DNA of 64,000 bases from Rheum nobile (GCA_027886185.1 WOAB01000093.1:6944001-7008000), one strand, 5' to 3'; shown: positions 22,561 through 35,010, numbered from the stretch's first letter. Notes: generated by a model not told the origin, from the letters alone. Numbers and translations: made by a program.

Positions 22561-22745
22561 TCACATGGCACGCTACACTACAAAGTGCTTCTACTTCTGA
22601 TATTTGTGTTGTTAAACAAGAGTGCTTCAAAATGAACTCCAAATATGACATTTTATGTACAAATCCTGTAAAAATCATCCAATGTGATGATTTAGGCATG
22701 CCCTTGACCTAAAAGGGAGTCTATGTTTGCTTTGTATTAAAAAAA

Positions 22746-25700
22746 TGTGTAAGATGCTTCAAAGATCAATATATAGAGGAGATGCAATTTATGACCTTAA
22801 TTATTGGTTGGCTTGCTTTTTTAGGTATGAGAACGTCTTGGTTCAATCGACAAGGACCACTTTACGTTCAGATCGGGATATTATTGGCCCACGAAAGATA
22901 GATCTCTCCCAATGTCAACGTCTCCTTCATGCCTCCAGCAGAAATCGTATCTAATATTGTGAAATCTCGATATCAAGTTTCAGTCAACAGATTTGAAAGA
23001 TCCCGAATGCACTCAAACGATTCGCAAGCATAAACAACTAAAGAAATCGTAAAGCAGAGGGACACGGGGTAATGTTGACGCAGTTCAGAAAAAATCCTAT
23101 TCTGCAGAGTCTCGACGGGGAGACTCACCCCAAGCATGCACTAATTCCAGGAGAGTTCTAGCGAGGTTACAAGCCAAGAGACAAGAACGACAAAACACAT
23201 AGATAACAAAAACACAAGAGATAAAGATACATAGACGAAGAAGGAAGATGAGCGAAAGGGGCCAATCCAGGCTGGAGAAGCTTTGAGACAGAAGCGACTC
23301 TGATCACGCCACCGCGAACTCCAACAAACACCATCGTAGAATGGAAACACCACCGTGAAACCACCGCGAGCGAGATGCTCTCTTCTTCTCTCTCTTTTCT
23401 CTCTGTGAAGTGGAACGAGGAATGAATTGCTGACACCCTAACTGTCAGAGGAGAGAGCTTACATAGCTAGGTCAAGGAGGGAGCCAGCCATCAAGACGTT
23501 GCGTTTCATTTAGCGGCCATAAATGGACCACAGAGAGGACGCGTCTTCAAGCTGGACCAAGACCTCCAATTTTGGGCCTTCCACTTCATCACGACCCAAG
23601 TCCAACTCGAAAGACACAAACCCAAATGCAAGCTATCCAACCGGTTTTCCGGGGTTGCTCACTAAACCCGGTTCAATCTAATAAATTGGAAAGCCGGTTC
23701 ACTAGTGTTCTAACCCGGTTCTGGACCCTTTGACTCGATATACCATTAGCTAAAATATTTTAGATACAAGAATTACAAACATTTACAAATACCTCTAAAT
23801 AAAACATTTACAAAAATCAAGATCAAGTCACTTGATTGCAAACACACAGCTAATTAATTTGGACTGAATCCAGAGGAAAAAACCCACAAGAACTTGTAGT
23901 TTATGAGTTATGACGGTGCTAATTCTATAAGAATTTATATATATTGGAGAAAGTAATTTGCAAGTTGCAAGTAACGTGACGTAGATTTAACAGAAAAAGA
24001 GAGGTAAAGAGAAGTTCGTTGGCGACTTGGCGGGCGCAAACTCCCCTGAGGCTGAACCGCCTCCCGCCCGGCGTCCGTGCTTTCCTGCCTTTTGCTTCCT
24101 TCCAATTTACGATGTAATCCCCACTTTGACCGAATCGGATCGGTCCCGGACCGGATATATTTAACGCTCCGGTTTACCATTTATGATCTACCTTATTATT
24201 ACTGGACAATTACGATCAATTAATATCATATTTTCTAGGGAATGACCAAACAAAAAAAAAAACCATGAGGAAATACTACACTTTTAATAGTTTTTGTATT
24301 AGAAGATGAATTTATAAGATGTTGGCTTACCCATTTTCAACATACTAATTACAATTTTCTCATATATTAATTAAGAAATCGTGTTTTCATAAAAAAAATG
24401 GAGCTATTTAGTCAATTTTACATGTAACATTTTATTCTCTACTTAATAAATGTATTTATTTATTTATTTAATTTTTATATATCTTTTACCCCCTATATTC
24501 TTCTTCACCACTTTCTTTACAACCCATTTTAACCATTTTTTCATTATTATTAAAAATTAACAAAATAATGTCTAATAAAACCTTAAGAATTTGTTTTAAA
24601 AGCAGACAAAATTTTAAAATTCATCAAAGTAAAAAAAAATGAATATTGTGATTTTCTTATCAAGTAAATTTAAGTTTAACACTAAGTACGATATACTACC
24701 TTATCTAAAAGTATATGTGTGCTAATTAATGTAAAATGACAAGAATAATTTGATGTTCTTTTCGATAAGTGATCCTAATCTATGTGTTAAAGGCAACTTT
24801 ATCTTTATTAATATATCCAGATATAAAGATATTTAATTTCTTAATTAACCACCCGTAAGTTATAAACATTATAAGATTTATGAGGTTAAAAAAAATAACT
24901 TAACATTATAATATTTATAACTTCTTATGATAAATATAAAAAAGTGATTAAATAATGTTTTAGATTTTTGACAAATAACTCTTATTTTTCAATAATATTT
25001 TTTAATTATAATGAGAAAATTAATATTTTTTCAATACCACTCTCCAATTACTAACAAAACAACTTGACGTTACATCCATTATCATTGTAAGGTATGATGT
25101 AAGAACATATGCTATTTATACTAAAATAATTTGACAACCATACCGTACAATGTATGGCGTAGTTACGTATGTAGGCCCTGTTTAATATGTCAAGTGCTAG
25201 CGATAGTGGTTGAATAATAGCGATGATATGAGCGGTGGAAAGTGAAAACTAGCTTAAATATAAACACTAATGAAAGCATTAAAAAAAATAGCATTTCAAA
25301 CGTCACTAAATATTAAAAGTTATCTCAAGTGTTAGTTTTCAAACACTCTTATATATATCAAACGCTAAACGATATCTTAAACTCTACTTTTTTTACCATG
25401 CCAAACACACAATTTAAATTCCCGTATATATATATAAAAGAAAATACGAAATTAGTTAAGCAGAACAAAACTCTGGCAACAAATATAAATTTTTTGTCCA
25501 TAGCTTATTTCGCTAACCAGCTATTTAAAACAAACCGAAGAGTACTATGAATCAAAACAAGTCACTAGAATCTGATTTGCCCCCCTTTTATTTGTATTAA
25601 CATCTGATGATCAGATGGAGCACATGAGTCTAAGAGCTACCAGGAATCTCGCCGAGGACAAGATTCACTATTTCACATGCCCCTTTCTAAACTCGATATA

Positions 25701-26905
25701 ATGGATCAAACATAAAACTTTATACTAATGTGCAATATCATTATGTACGTTATACTATAATATTAGTTAATAGTTTTCATAATAAAATTTTAGTTGATAG
25801 TATCTCAGTTGAATCATATATAATCACGTACTTAGAGTAAAACCCACTAGAGGACAATCTAAACAGGGTTTTTCCATAAAACAAGTTTACACTTTACATT
25901 ACTCGTTCTCAACTCTCAAGTACTTCAAGTCAAACATCTTATTAGGATTGGTTTGTCTTATTTCATTTGTGTATAACTGTTCTCTGATTAATTAACTTAA
26001 GAAATTGATATTGATAATAATTTAAAAATGGGACAGAGTATTAATTCTAGGCCTCGGAGACGGGTCGGTGTTATTCTGTGTTTTAATTTCGAGAAGCGAC
26101 GTGTGGATAGAGTGATGTAAACCAAAATTTTATTATATTTTAATGGTAAAATTGTCGTGTAGTATGAGCTATGGAAGATCTTGGGAAATGTTTAGTCATA
26201 CTCCTTGGTTTGACCATACAAAAAAAAAAGGAAAGAAAATTTTGATAGTAAATCTCGTCAGGAGCTGAATTTTCTTTGTAAAAATAATTTTTAATTGGTC
26301 ATGTAAAACATTTCGTAAACTTCTTTATGGAAGGAGAGGCGACAATCTCGTCTATTTTAAATTGGTTATTCGAATGTTTGGGAATTTAGTTGATAATCAG
26401 ATGAGTATAAAAAATATTGTATCGTACCTGATTTTCGACAATTTCGTCTATTTTAAATTGGTTAACAACTTTTTAGTGGTGCATAATTTTCCAAAATGGA
26501 TGAAAGCTTGATGGAACAACGTTGTATGGAGGTAAAAAAGAAGTGGTATAAATCTTTTGTTCTATTTTGGTGTCTAAAGTAAAGTTTCATTCATTTTAAT
26601 TGATAAAAAAATTATAAAAAATAAATACACTTATTTAATAAAAATTTAAAAAAGAATTATAAATCAATCAGAATGATTGAGACATATTTTGAGATACCGA
26701 AGTGTGACAAACGATTTGAACCGGAAAAGAAGTCTCTGGTCCAAAACCAACTTCTAATCATATACAAAGTATAAACAACCAATTAAGGACATTAAGTCCT
26801 ACGAATCGAAATCAAAGCAGCAATATCCTACTAAAAAGTTTTAAACATGAAACCAGTAAGAACAAGCTAGTTTATGAATTTGATGAATAAGAATTGGTAT
26901 GAACT
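22746..26905. other. Intergenic DNA; possible LTR-type remnant at about 22990-23770
   Basis: From about 22990 to 23770 base composition rises and the sequence has the texture of a retrotransposon leader or solo LTR (for example CTCGACGGGGAGACTCACCCC near 23112), but no repeat partner exists in the window. A GC-rich patch at about 24010-24160 has a short minus-strand frame (24180-23935) without family features. From 24181 on the DNA is very AT-rich with no recognisable gene. Confidence 0.45.
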
Positions 26906-27212
26906 AATCCCGTGAGAACGATCTTCCTTGTATAAAATACGAACGATGCACATTAGTATAGTTATTTTAAATATTTAATTATTTATATTTAAGCAAAAAT
27001 TTATAAGTATTAAAAGTTATACACAGTATAGATCTATGCACATTTAAGCAAACGTTTATGCATTTTAAAGAGTACACATATACTTTTCCATAAACGTACA
27101 TGACTTTTTAAAGTTCGTGATTTTATACATAAATATGCATATATTTTATACTATATATTGTACTATGCGCATTGTTCGTGCAAAACATGAACGATTGCTC
27201 TTACGTAACCCA
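26906..27212. mobile_element. MITE-like element with long imperfect TIRs
   Basis: The left end (26906-26952) contains CGTGAGAACGATC then ACGAACGATGCACA. The reverse complement of the right end (27165-27212) contains CGTAAGAGCAATCG then ACGAACAATGCGCA. The roughly 45-bp arms match imperfectly but over their whole length. The interior is AT-rich and non-coding. No clear target duplication was found, so the superfamily is open. Confidence 0.5.
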
Positions 27213-28639
27213 TTCTCATTCAATAGATACAAATTCTAGTGGAAACCAAAACCCTAAAATTTGTCCTTCAATAGCCATATATTTTGAGGCTTATAAAATT
27301 GTGATTAACCTTTCCGATGCATGAACAAGCTAGTTTAATTTACGTACGTATGTATGAATTTGGAGTAATTTGTAATCGTGCGTCGTAAGACGGGTAGTCA
27401 AAGATCTCATACTCCCTTGCTTGCAAGCTCAGTTTAATCCCAAGTACCCACACAAATCCAAATAATTCACAAAATTTAGGGGAACTAAAGAGTACTCCGT
27501 ACACGTACACAATCAAAATTTGAGCCCGCCATTCATTTTTAATTAACCTAGATATACGGTGTAAATTTTAAACTAGGATGCTAATCTCAATTAATTACTA
27601 TACAAAGCATATTAGTTGGCTGTAGAAAATTTAAGGGGAGAGACCGATATGTTTTAATCTAAAGTAGAAATTAAAAAAAGAAAGAAATTAGATTCGAACA
27701 ATACTTGAAACGATAATTATATTACTTTTTAACTGTGGAGTGGAAGTCGAACATATGTGTATATGTCAGATTCATTGTTATAAGCTAATATGATGATTTA
27801 CATATTTCATTGCTAGTTGCTAGTTAGTTGCTAGCTTACTCACCTGCCATTAATTAATTGGTAGGACAGAAGCAATTAAAACATGCAAAAGGGATAGACA
27901 TCTTTTTCTTACATATTTACCACTGAAACTACTACGGAGTATTTGAAATTACGTTCTTTTACCAAACGAATAGAAGGTCCAACTAAAATAAGTTACCTTA
28001 TATTTTGCAATATTATGGTGAGGGACCCGATATCGTTGGGTCATAAACAAGCAGACTTAATTGACCCCTAACCCACTTGAACCCAATTTGGGGACAAACC
28101 CATTTGTCATCACAGATTTATGTGTAGTATACACATTCTTATGTTCCCTTTTCTTTCTAAATCTCATACTATACTACTATATATTATACCTACATATATA
28201 TATATACTCGGATCTTACATATCATTTGACAAACTAGATATAACACAATCAATTAACTCATATATAAAATTGCGTAGAACAGAAATATTATAAGGTCATA
28301 CTAAATTGTTTTGTGAGACCTAGCTAATCTGTATGTAGGATTGAGCCCGATGGTTTCCGGTTCTCAATTCGCTATATCGAATTTGCGAGTCTCAGTTATT
28401 AATAAATTGTTTTGTCATCAACACTTTATTATGGATTCTACGTTATATCTTTAAACATGAAATATAGATATAGATATATATATATATATATATATGTCTA
28501 AGTAGATCGGGAGACCATGCCATAAATCTAAGCAGTTGGAAAATCAATATGAAAAGACACATGAACATTAATATTAGATCAAGGAGAAACAAATCAGCAG
28601 ATATACAAGTTTTGAGTTTGGTTTATGTGGAAATAAGCC
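27213..28639. other. AT-rich intergenic DNA
   Basis: I see no gene or element. It includes AT-dinucleotide stretches near 28190-28205 and 28455-28495. Confidence 0.5.
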
Positions 28640-29285
28640 ATTTCACATCGAAAATTTAGGCTAAACTAAACTAATATATAAGTTTAGTGGATTAATTTTC
28701 CTATTGTCAATTGGTTTTAGGATGAAACACTTTTGGACTTATGTTAGCTTATATACATATGTGCACGTACATGAACTGCCATATCCCCGTGATTGGCCAA
28801 TCGAATTTTATCATTGCATTAGAGCGGATTCCGGGTTTTGATTCATTTTCTGCACAAGTCCTCGAAAAGAGAAGTTGCTTGCCGATTGTTTGGGCTTAAC
28901 CCGCCATGATGACGTGATATGGGTTAGCTCGTTTGACTTATCGGCTTTAACACATTGTTTGGGTTTAGTCTGTCATGAGGACGTGATATGGGCTAGCTCG
29001 TTTGACTTTTCGACCTTAAGACATTATTTGGATTTAGCCTGCCATGAGGGCGTGAAATGAGCTAGCTCGTTTGGCTGGCCCTTAAGGCATATATGTTGTC
29101 AAAGTCAACTGATCTAGACAGATGCACTTGAGGGGGCGTGTCGAAATAATCCGCAACACTGTCCCACATCAAAAACTTGAGACTAAACAAGTCTTAGTGG
29201 ATTAATCCTCCTACATATTGCTAATTAATTCTAGGATGAAACCCCATTAACCTTATGTGTTAGGTTGATACATGTAGATGCACAA
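28640..29285. repeat. Pair of diverged direct repeats around a tandem array
   Basis: 28640-28770 and 29155-29285 share, in the same order, a CACATC-AAAA segment, GAGACTAAAC/AGGCTAAACT, TTAGTGGATTAAT, TTTTAGGATGAAAC/TTCTAGGATGAAAC and a TTATGTTAG/TTATGTGTTAG segment. Direct repeats of about 130 bp spaced 515 bp apart could be the LTRs of a small TRIM-like element or two copies of a dispersed repeat. No primer-binding site was identified between them. Confidence 0.5.
28885..29091. repeat. Tandem array, 3 x 69 bp
   Basis: ATTGTTTGGG-type unit starts are at 28885, 28954 and 29023, exactly 69 bp apart. Each unit contains a GACGTGATATGGG-like word and GCTAGCTCGTTTG. The 61-codon open frame across it is a by-product of 69 being divisible by three. 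Confidence 0.88.
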
Positions 29286-29942
29286 ACTTATACGTGACCA
29301 ACCGGACTTTACGATTTTATATTATAATTGTAACAATATCTTACATATATAAGAAAAAAAAACATTTTATTATATATGTACTCCCTCCGTTCACTTTTAA
29401 TTGACATTCTAGACTTAAGTCTTTGTTCAGTTTTAATTGTCATTTTAGATTTTTGTATCTATTTTTTCCAGATTTACCCTCATATTTAAAAGTAATTTTT
29501 TATTTTTGGGTTATCAATTTTATATTCACTGTTTCCCGATTTTGATCTACTGTATCAACCAATATCTTCCAACTCCGTATCTTTTTTTCAGCCTTCTCCC
29601 GCCTGTAGAGATCCAATTGTATTTCATCCCCGCCAAATCTAAAATGGAAGATTTGTGCAATTTGCTTTGGGAAGGTTGTTCCACTCCGGTCAGTTTTCCA
29701 ATTCTCCCAGAAGACCAAACGAATGCCAAGGGAGAGATGTTGCTGTTTAGGGTTGTTGGTAAGTTTTCAAATTTCCCCTTTATTTCAACCCAATCATATG
29801 ATTTCACTTGTGTTATTGAACGGACAAAAGTCTTCTATGAATTGGTTCTTGGAATAATGTTTTGTGGTAGGAGTCTGATCTCAGTTCGTATGTGAGTCTT
29901 GTTAATTCGTTCTTTTTTTTTCCGCAAGAGGTTTGAGATTAC

Positions 29943-30293
29943 TTGACTATGACATCCTTTTCTGGTAAGAAGGAATTGGACTTCGATTTAAATTTGCAAC
30001 CGGATGAAGATGATAGCCTCAAAGCTAAGCACAATTTTGACTTGAATGTTCCACCGGATGAGGATGCTAAACTGAATGTCCCATATAAATTTGATCTAAA
30101 TTTAGCACCAGATGATGATCTTGTGTCTGATTTCGATGGTGGTATTCGATTGGAGATGAAGAAGAGGCCCCTAGAGGATGGAGGTCCTGATGATCCCTAT
30201 TTCACAAGTCCCATTTCAAGCCCAATAGCACGATCACTGTTAGTGCTCTACTTCCCAGGTTTGAAGGGGTATTTTGATGGACTTAGACTTTAG
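29943..30293 (+). pseudogene. FDLN-repeat N-terminal exon, mariner-like transposase type
   Basis: The frame has three acidic FDLN repeats (LDFDLNLQPDEDD, FDLNVPPDED, FDLNLAPDDD). This pattern is known from N-termini of plant mariner-like transposases and also resembles DLN-type EAR repression motifs. The helix-turn-helix segment and the catalytic domain that should follow are missing: after about residue 80 the translation shows no family features and stops. I infer a truncated transposase exon from the flanking mariner-type TIRs; a host EAR-motif protein is the alternative. Confidence 0.5.
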
Positions 30294-30949
30294 CAATTTG
30301 GGAGTGCCTAGCATGATGCGTTGGTTTCAACTAAAAAAAATTATGCTCTGACAAAAAGGAAGATTTTTACAAGAGGTTTTATGTTGCTTGAACTGGGTAG
30401 CTGGATTGGAATAAGCTTATTGTGATAATGCAACATTAGGTTTTCTGTTACGATTTCTGTTTATGTTGCACTGCCCTTTGATCAAGGGAATGTAGTCATT
30501 TTTTCTCATCTTGAGCTAATAAGAATTGTTGACTATTCTTTTCTCCAACTAGTAGGTTTGTTACACTCTTTGAGTATGAAAGGGTCATTTGCTCTATCAC
30601 TCAATACTGACTGCAATGAGGTGTTGATATTGTATCAGTCTGTTGGAAAAAAAGGCATGTTGTATTTCTATGTTTTTGCTGCTTCACTAGCTTAGTAAGA
30701 AGGGAGTAAGATGATGTTGATTTCAGCTTCATTGAAACTTCATTAAACTAGTTACAGAAATGTGTCATATTGGGTTTTATTAAAAGATCAATCATATTCT
30801 CACCATATATAGAAAACGAGTAACAGTCTGTTTCCCTTACACCATGCAACATCAGTTGTTCTGTAAAAGAATAACTTATCCTGCCTGTCTGTCTTCAGTT
30901 CATTAATTATTCCTCCTAAATCCTAATTCACCAACATGACTGTTATTAA

Positions 30950-31034
30950 TTGTGAAACTGAACACAGCTTTGAAGAGTTCTATGAGGATGTATATACAGA
31001 ATTTTTCAAGTTTGGAGAAATTGTGAACTTCAAG
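30950..31034 (+). pseudogene. Exon fragment of a U2AF35-related (ZRSR2-like) splicing factor
   Basis: The translation HSFEEFYEDVYTEFFKFGEI followed by VNFK matches the RRM start of U2AF35-related proteins, closest to the ZRSR2/Urp branch (F-E-E-F-Y-x-D-V and G-x-I-V-x-F-K-V), which recognise the 3' splice site in minor introns. The similarity ends at AAG/GT at 31034-31035, a likely exon edge. No zinc fingers or other exons are nearby. It lies well inside the mariner-type element, so I infer capture of a host gene piece. Confidence 0.55.
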
Positions 31035-31673
31035 GTGGCTTGGTTACGGAGTACTTGTTTTTGCTTACTTCTGTGCAAGTCCACTCATATTTTAATCTTC
31101 TCAGTTATTGGGATGAGTACACATTATGCCAAATTGAAGCTTTAGGAACAACTTAGAAATCTGTTTAGAATGTCCCCATTCGACAAGACCCTATACTTTC
31201 TTTGTTGGAGTACTTCACCTTGAGTATCAACATTTTCTGTTTTAAAAACACAAGACAATCTAAGCTCATTCAGTCACAAACAATTAGTCCAAAGCATTTC
31301 AATTCAAAAAATTATGTAAAACAATACTACTATATTAACTCAAGCTCATTCAGTCAATCTACGTTTCTAACCAATTCTTTTCAGACTCATAAGAAGAGCT
31401 GTGTCAATCCATCTTCAGTTCTTGGGATGTTGTAATAGGCGTATATCATTCACATTATGATTATAAAACCAAATCAAAGATGAACTAGCACAATATCATA
31501 TGCATGATGTTGCAATCAGCGCATGAAAAAATACGTAAAACAATAGGGAGTACTACTCCATTTACCCAATTTCAGTCCAAGCTACGGAGTACTACTATGA
31601 TTTTACTAAAAAAAAATATTACGGGTAAAATATTTTTTTTGTCAAAATCTTGAATCCAACTACTCTGTATAAT

Positions 31674-31913
31674 TCACTTACCTTGTTCAGCGAACGGAGA
31701 TTGTTCTTCATTATCTTCGTGAAGTCCCTCGAGACTTATTTCAATACTCACATTATCCTCTTCGTTTGAACCCACGTTTAGATTAAGCACTAGAACACTT
31801 TCCGACGATGATGTAACCGACAACGGGACTTGATTTAAATCAAAAGAAAGATCTTGATCTGGAAGCGAATTTAGATCAAAATTACTTAGTGAAGCCATGG
31901 ACAAGTTGAACAA
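31674..31913 (-). pseudogene. Second FDLN-type exon in opposite orientation with splice donor
   Basis: Minus-strand frame starting MFNLSMASLSNFDLNSLPDQ, then LSFDLNQVPL and LVLNLNVGSNEED. It ends in AACAAG directly followed by GTAAGTGAA, a near-perfect plant splice donor (31680 to 31675), so it looks like a first coding exon. It resembles the exon near the left end in kind but not in detailed sequence. Two such first exons facing each other in one TIR element is unusual. No downstream exon was recognised. Confidence 0.5.
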
Positions 31914-32240
31914 ATTAAATACTCTGTAATCACACGAAATTTAATTGTATATTGTACCTTGAGTGAGGATGATATGTTCTTAAAATTTTCAATTTAGCTC
32001 CAAATTTTAATTCTCCCGTCAAATTCACGAGCAATTTGGCTCCAAATTTTAGGGCTCCACTAGCTTGGCAATTCACGATTTTCTATCTTTTTTTTTTTGG
32101 CAATTCACAATTTTCTTTCCCAGTAAGTTATTGTGATTTAGTTTTTGATTTTTTTTGTTAGATTTTACTGTATGGATAATAATAAAGCAGTAATTAGTAT
32201 AAAATTTATTAGAATGTCAATTAAAAGTGAACGGAGGGAG

Positions 32241-32629
32241 TATATATTATTAGTTTGGATCGGATTTGGTGTAATAAAAAAGAAAAGGAAAGGAAAAACC
32301 AAGTTAAGCCCACTGCTTTCTCCCATGCAGTTGTCGTGCTCAAGTCCAACAGATCGACCCTCTCTCTCTCAGTCTCACTCTCATTTTCCTCCTCTTCATG
32401 GTTCCCCTCATTCTGAGCCCACCTCCTCTCCCTCGCCCTTTAAATCCCCCTTCCTCTCTTTCTCTCGCTCTCAACAACTCGATCAAATACTAATTCCCTT
32501 TAATTTATTTGCTCGATCCATTCACTACATTGTTACTTTACTTTGTAGCAGCTAGCTAGCGCGCCTCTCCAATATAATAAGACATAACCTCGTACGTACG
32601 TATCCGGCCGGCCTAAGATCGATCGATCA
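32241..32629 (+). promoter_or_regulatory. Upstream region and probable 5' leader of the PRE-like gene
   Basis: Lies between the mariner-type element and the start codon. A CT-rich tract (about 32340-32420, CTCTCTCTCTCAGTCTCACT) looks like a plant pyrimidine patch near transcription starts, and CCTTTAAATCC at about 32438 is a possible TATA-like element. The leader just before the ATG is marked by CGTACGTACG and GATCGATCGATC. The assignment is by position and composition only. Confidence 0.4.
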
Positions 32630-33615
32630 ATGTCGAGCAGAAGGCCGCGTTCAAGACAGCAGTCTTCCGGCGCCAATGGAATCAGCGACGACCAGATCGC
32701 CGTCCTCGTCTCCAAGCTCCAACACCTCATTCCCGAGCTCCGCCGCAGGCGTAGTTCCGACAAGGTATATATATTCATTCATTCCTTTCTCTCTAGCTTC
32801 ACTCGTCTGCCCTTACTTGTAACAAACCTAGCTACCTGATTTTCTGTGGCTTTAATTGAATCTTCCATCTCCATCCCAGCATCACGTTAATATTAATATA
32901 TATATAAAGTATGAACGTGATCGAGAACAAAAAACTGTACATCAATTAATTTTTAAAGTGTATATTAAATTAATTGGGCAACCTGTACATGCTTTCAATA
33001 AAATATCGATGCAAATAAAATCCAATGCACAAAATATATATACATGTACTGTTGTTGTATACGACACGTAAATGTTTGTGTAAGTACAAGAAGGCAGGCT
33101 AGCTAGGGTGGGTAACATATATTAATTATCCAATTTGCATGTGGGACTCCATTTTCTCCCAAACCCAGCAATTTTCTTTGTATCATAAATTTGTGTACAA
33201 TTAATGCCGGATAGCAACACCCGAAGGGGGGAAAATATTAGACCTTTGGTTGTTATATAAAGCCAAATTCCCTTTATTATTGACATGTCGTTTTATGCAT
33301 ATAAGTTCAAAGTCAAATATTTGTACACTAAATATAATATATACATTGCTTGCATTCTAATCTTATGTCTAGTGCATAATATATATAATATATGCATGTG
33401 ATATTACTTCATTTTACATTCTTAATTAATTTTTTAAGGCAATTGGGTTTTATATTTTATAGGTATCGGCAAACCGGGTTTTGCAAGAGACGTGCAATTA
33501 CATAAGGAGTTTGCACAGGGAGGTGGATGACCTGAGCGACCGGCTGTCGGAGCTCTTGGCTTCTACAGACAGTGACAGCGTTGAAGCCGCCGTTATCAGG
33601 AGTTTGCTAATGTAA
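32630..33615 (+). CDS. PRE: PRE-like atypical HLH protein (PACLOBUTRAZOL RESISTANCE family), two exons
   Basis: Exon 1 is 32630-32764 (45 codons, ends GACAAG before GTATAT) and exon 2 is 33463-33615 (50 codons plus stop, preceded by TTTTATAG). The 698-bp intron is phase 0. The 95-aa product begins MSSRRPRSRQ, has ISDDQIAVLVSKLQHLIPEL (helix 1), RRSSDKVSANRVLQETCNYI (loop and helix 2), then LHREVDDLSDRLSELL, and ends EAAVIRSLLM. Length, intron position and C-terminus fit the PRE/KIDARI/BANQUO family (about 91-95 aa). These HLH proteins lack the basic DNA-binding region. They sequester inhibitory bHLH partners and so promote cell elongation in gibberellin, brassinosteroid and light signalling in the nucleus. 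I see no defect. It is the only intact host gene recognised here. Confidence 0.95.
32765..33462 (+). other. PRE: Intron of the PRE-like gene
   Basis: Begins GTATAT and ends TTTATAG, AT-rich throughout, with no transposon terminus recognised inside. PRE family genes characteristically have one intron at this place in the HLH. Confidence 0.9.
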
Positions 33616-34615
33616 TACGGAGTATTAATTAATCAATATTACTATAATAATTAATTATATAATGATATTATTATCGTTTGTTATTGTATTAATGATCATC
33701 GTCGTAATTTAGAGATCGAACGCAGTGCACCAAGCTACATATATTAGAGTACTTAATATTATGGATAAGAGGTTTTCTTTTTATGCTTCCATTTTGGAAG
33801 AATTATATAATGCACTTGGCTGCAGTTAGAGTTATATTTCGGCCCAACTTGGTATAGGCCGAAATTTATGGAACCACAAACATGTGTATGTACGTAAATG
33901 CATGCGCATGCCTGCCTATCTAATTAATATTATCTATAATCGATCTCTAGCTGTGTTATAATTACAATGCATATATATATATATACATACAATTAAGTTG
34001 AATCCCTGTTATTCATATCATCGATACGTGGACGCAAATGATGATGATGGTTGATGGATCGTGTTTTCCATTCAGGAGTCGATGTCGGTACATATTGGTT
34101 GCACACAATAAAACCAATACAAACACACCTCAACCTTAAACGTACACAATGCACTTAATTGACTACTTGACCCTATTCATATCGACCATTGACCGTCTCG
34201 GATCCTCCTAGAGGGTTAAATTTTTTGATTTGTGAACTTCTATTATAATCTTTTTGTTAAATTCAGTAAGTGCTTACTTTACTTACATATATGTAATTAC
34301 TAATTATTATGCCGTCGTGGTAGCAATAATATGTAACACAATAAATTTAATATCGACGACGAGAATCCAAAATTCCGACAAATATAGACCCTTTAAATCT
34401 CTTTTCCAGCGCCATGCGAATAGAGAACACAAGCTAAAGGCATGACTTTATCCCCATGATGCTCAAGTCATATCTAGGTTTTATAAACGGGGGTATGATT
34501 TTTACTCCAGAGATTTCTCTTCTTAATTAAGCTCTATGGAGAATATGGCGTCAGCATCGACATCATCTACAACTAATTCTGTTAAGAGTCCAACTGTGTA
34601 ATTGAGTGGTTGTAA
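33616..34615. other. 3' flank of the PRE-like gene
   Basis: AT-rich, with no gene or element recognised. Transcript end signals cannot be separated from background A/T runs. Confidence 0.5.
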
Positions 34616-35010
34616 CACTAGTACAAAACGGGACTTCCAACACATTTACTACGATTTCGTGTTTTTTCATAGTAATTCTGTTATCATAGTTAAATTACCA
34701 CGGTTGCGAGTAGAATCGTAGTTTTTTGGCGTCTTTTTAACTACAGTTCTGGGACAACCGTAGTAAAAATGTTGTTTAAAAGACTACGTCTCATTTATTA
34801 ACCGTAGTAAATGAGTTACATAAGTTATATTACCACGGTTCTAATACAACTGTGATAAACCAGGCGCATAAAATTTACGTACGGTCCATTGTGTTTATAT
34901 AGATATTTTACCACGGTCTTTTGATAACCGTAGTAAAAATGTTGATTAAAATACTACGGCTCATTTATCAACCGTAATAAATGTGTTACATAAACTATAT
35001 TATCACGGTT
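34616..35010 (+). mobile_element. Left terminus of a CACTA (En/Spm) transposon with subterminal repeats
   Basis: Starts CACTAGTACAAAACGGGAC, a typical CACTA inverted terminus. It is followed by many short palindromic words in both directions, for example TACCACGGTT, AACCGTAGTAAA and CTACGGCTCATTT, spaced 20-40 bp apart. Such subterminal arrays are the transposase-binding zone of CACTA elements. The same words recur at 40620-40790 and 45924-46041, which I read as the other side of the same element. Confidence 0.82.

Larger units (their letters stand above)
19690..22745 (+). mobile_element. Decayed L1-type non-LTR retrotransposon (LINE)
   Basis: Contains in order an AP-endonuclease remnant, a reverse transcriptase remnant and an RNase H remnant on the plus strand, and ends in CTTTGTATTAAAAAAA, like the short A-tail of plant LINEs. 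Every domain carries stops or frameshifts. The 5' boundary is uncertain and a target duplication was not identified. Confidence 0.85.
29381..32240. mobile_element. Mariner-type (Stowaway TIR) element of 2.86 kb with gene fragments
   Basis: The left end CTCCCTCCGTTCACTTTTAA (29381 on) is an exact 31-bp inverted match of the right end (ending GAACGGAGGGAG at 32240). TA lies on both sides (29379-29380, 32241-32242), the Tc1/mariner duplication. A second, imperfect copy of the terminus follows the left TIR near 29424. Plant mariner-like transposases characteristically begin with FDLN-rich segments, and such exons lie inside both ends here. The catalytic DDD domain is not present in any frame I can read, so the element is non-autonomous. 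It ends 390 bp before the start codon of the PRE-like gene. Confidence 0.85.

Noticed and set aside
28875..29060. 61-codon protein with internal repeats
   Set aside because: The frame is open only because the 69-bp tandem unit is a multiple of three. There is no family resemblance.
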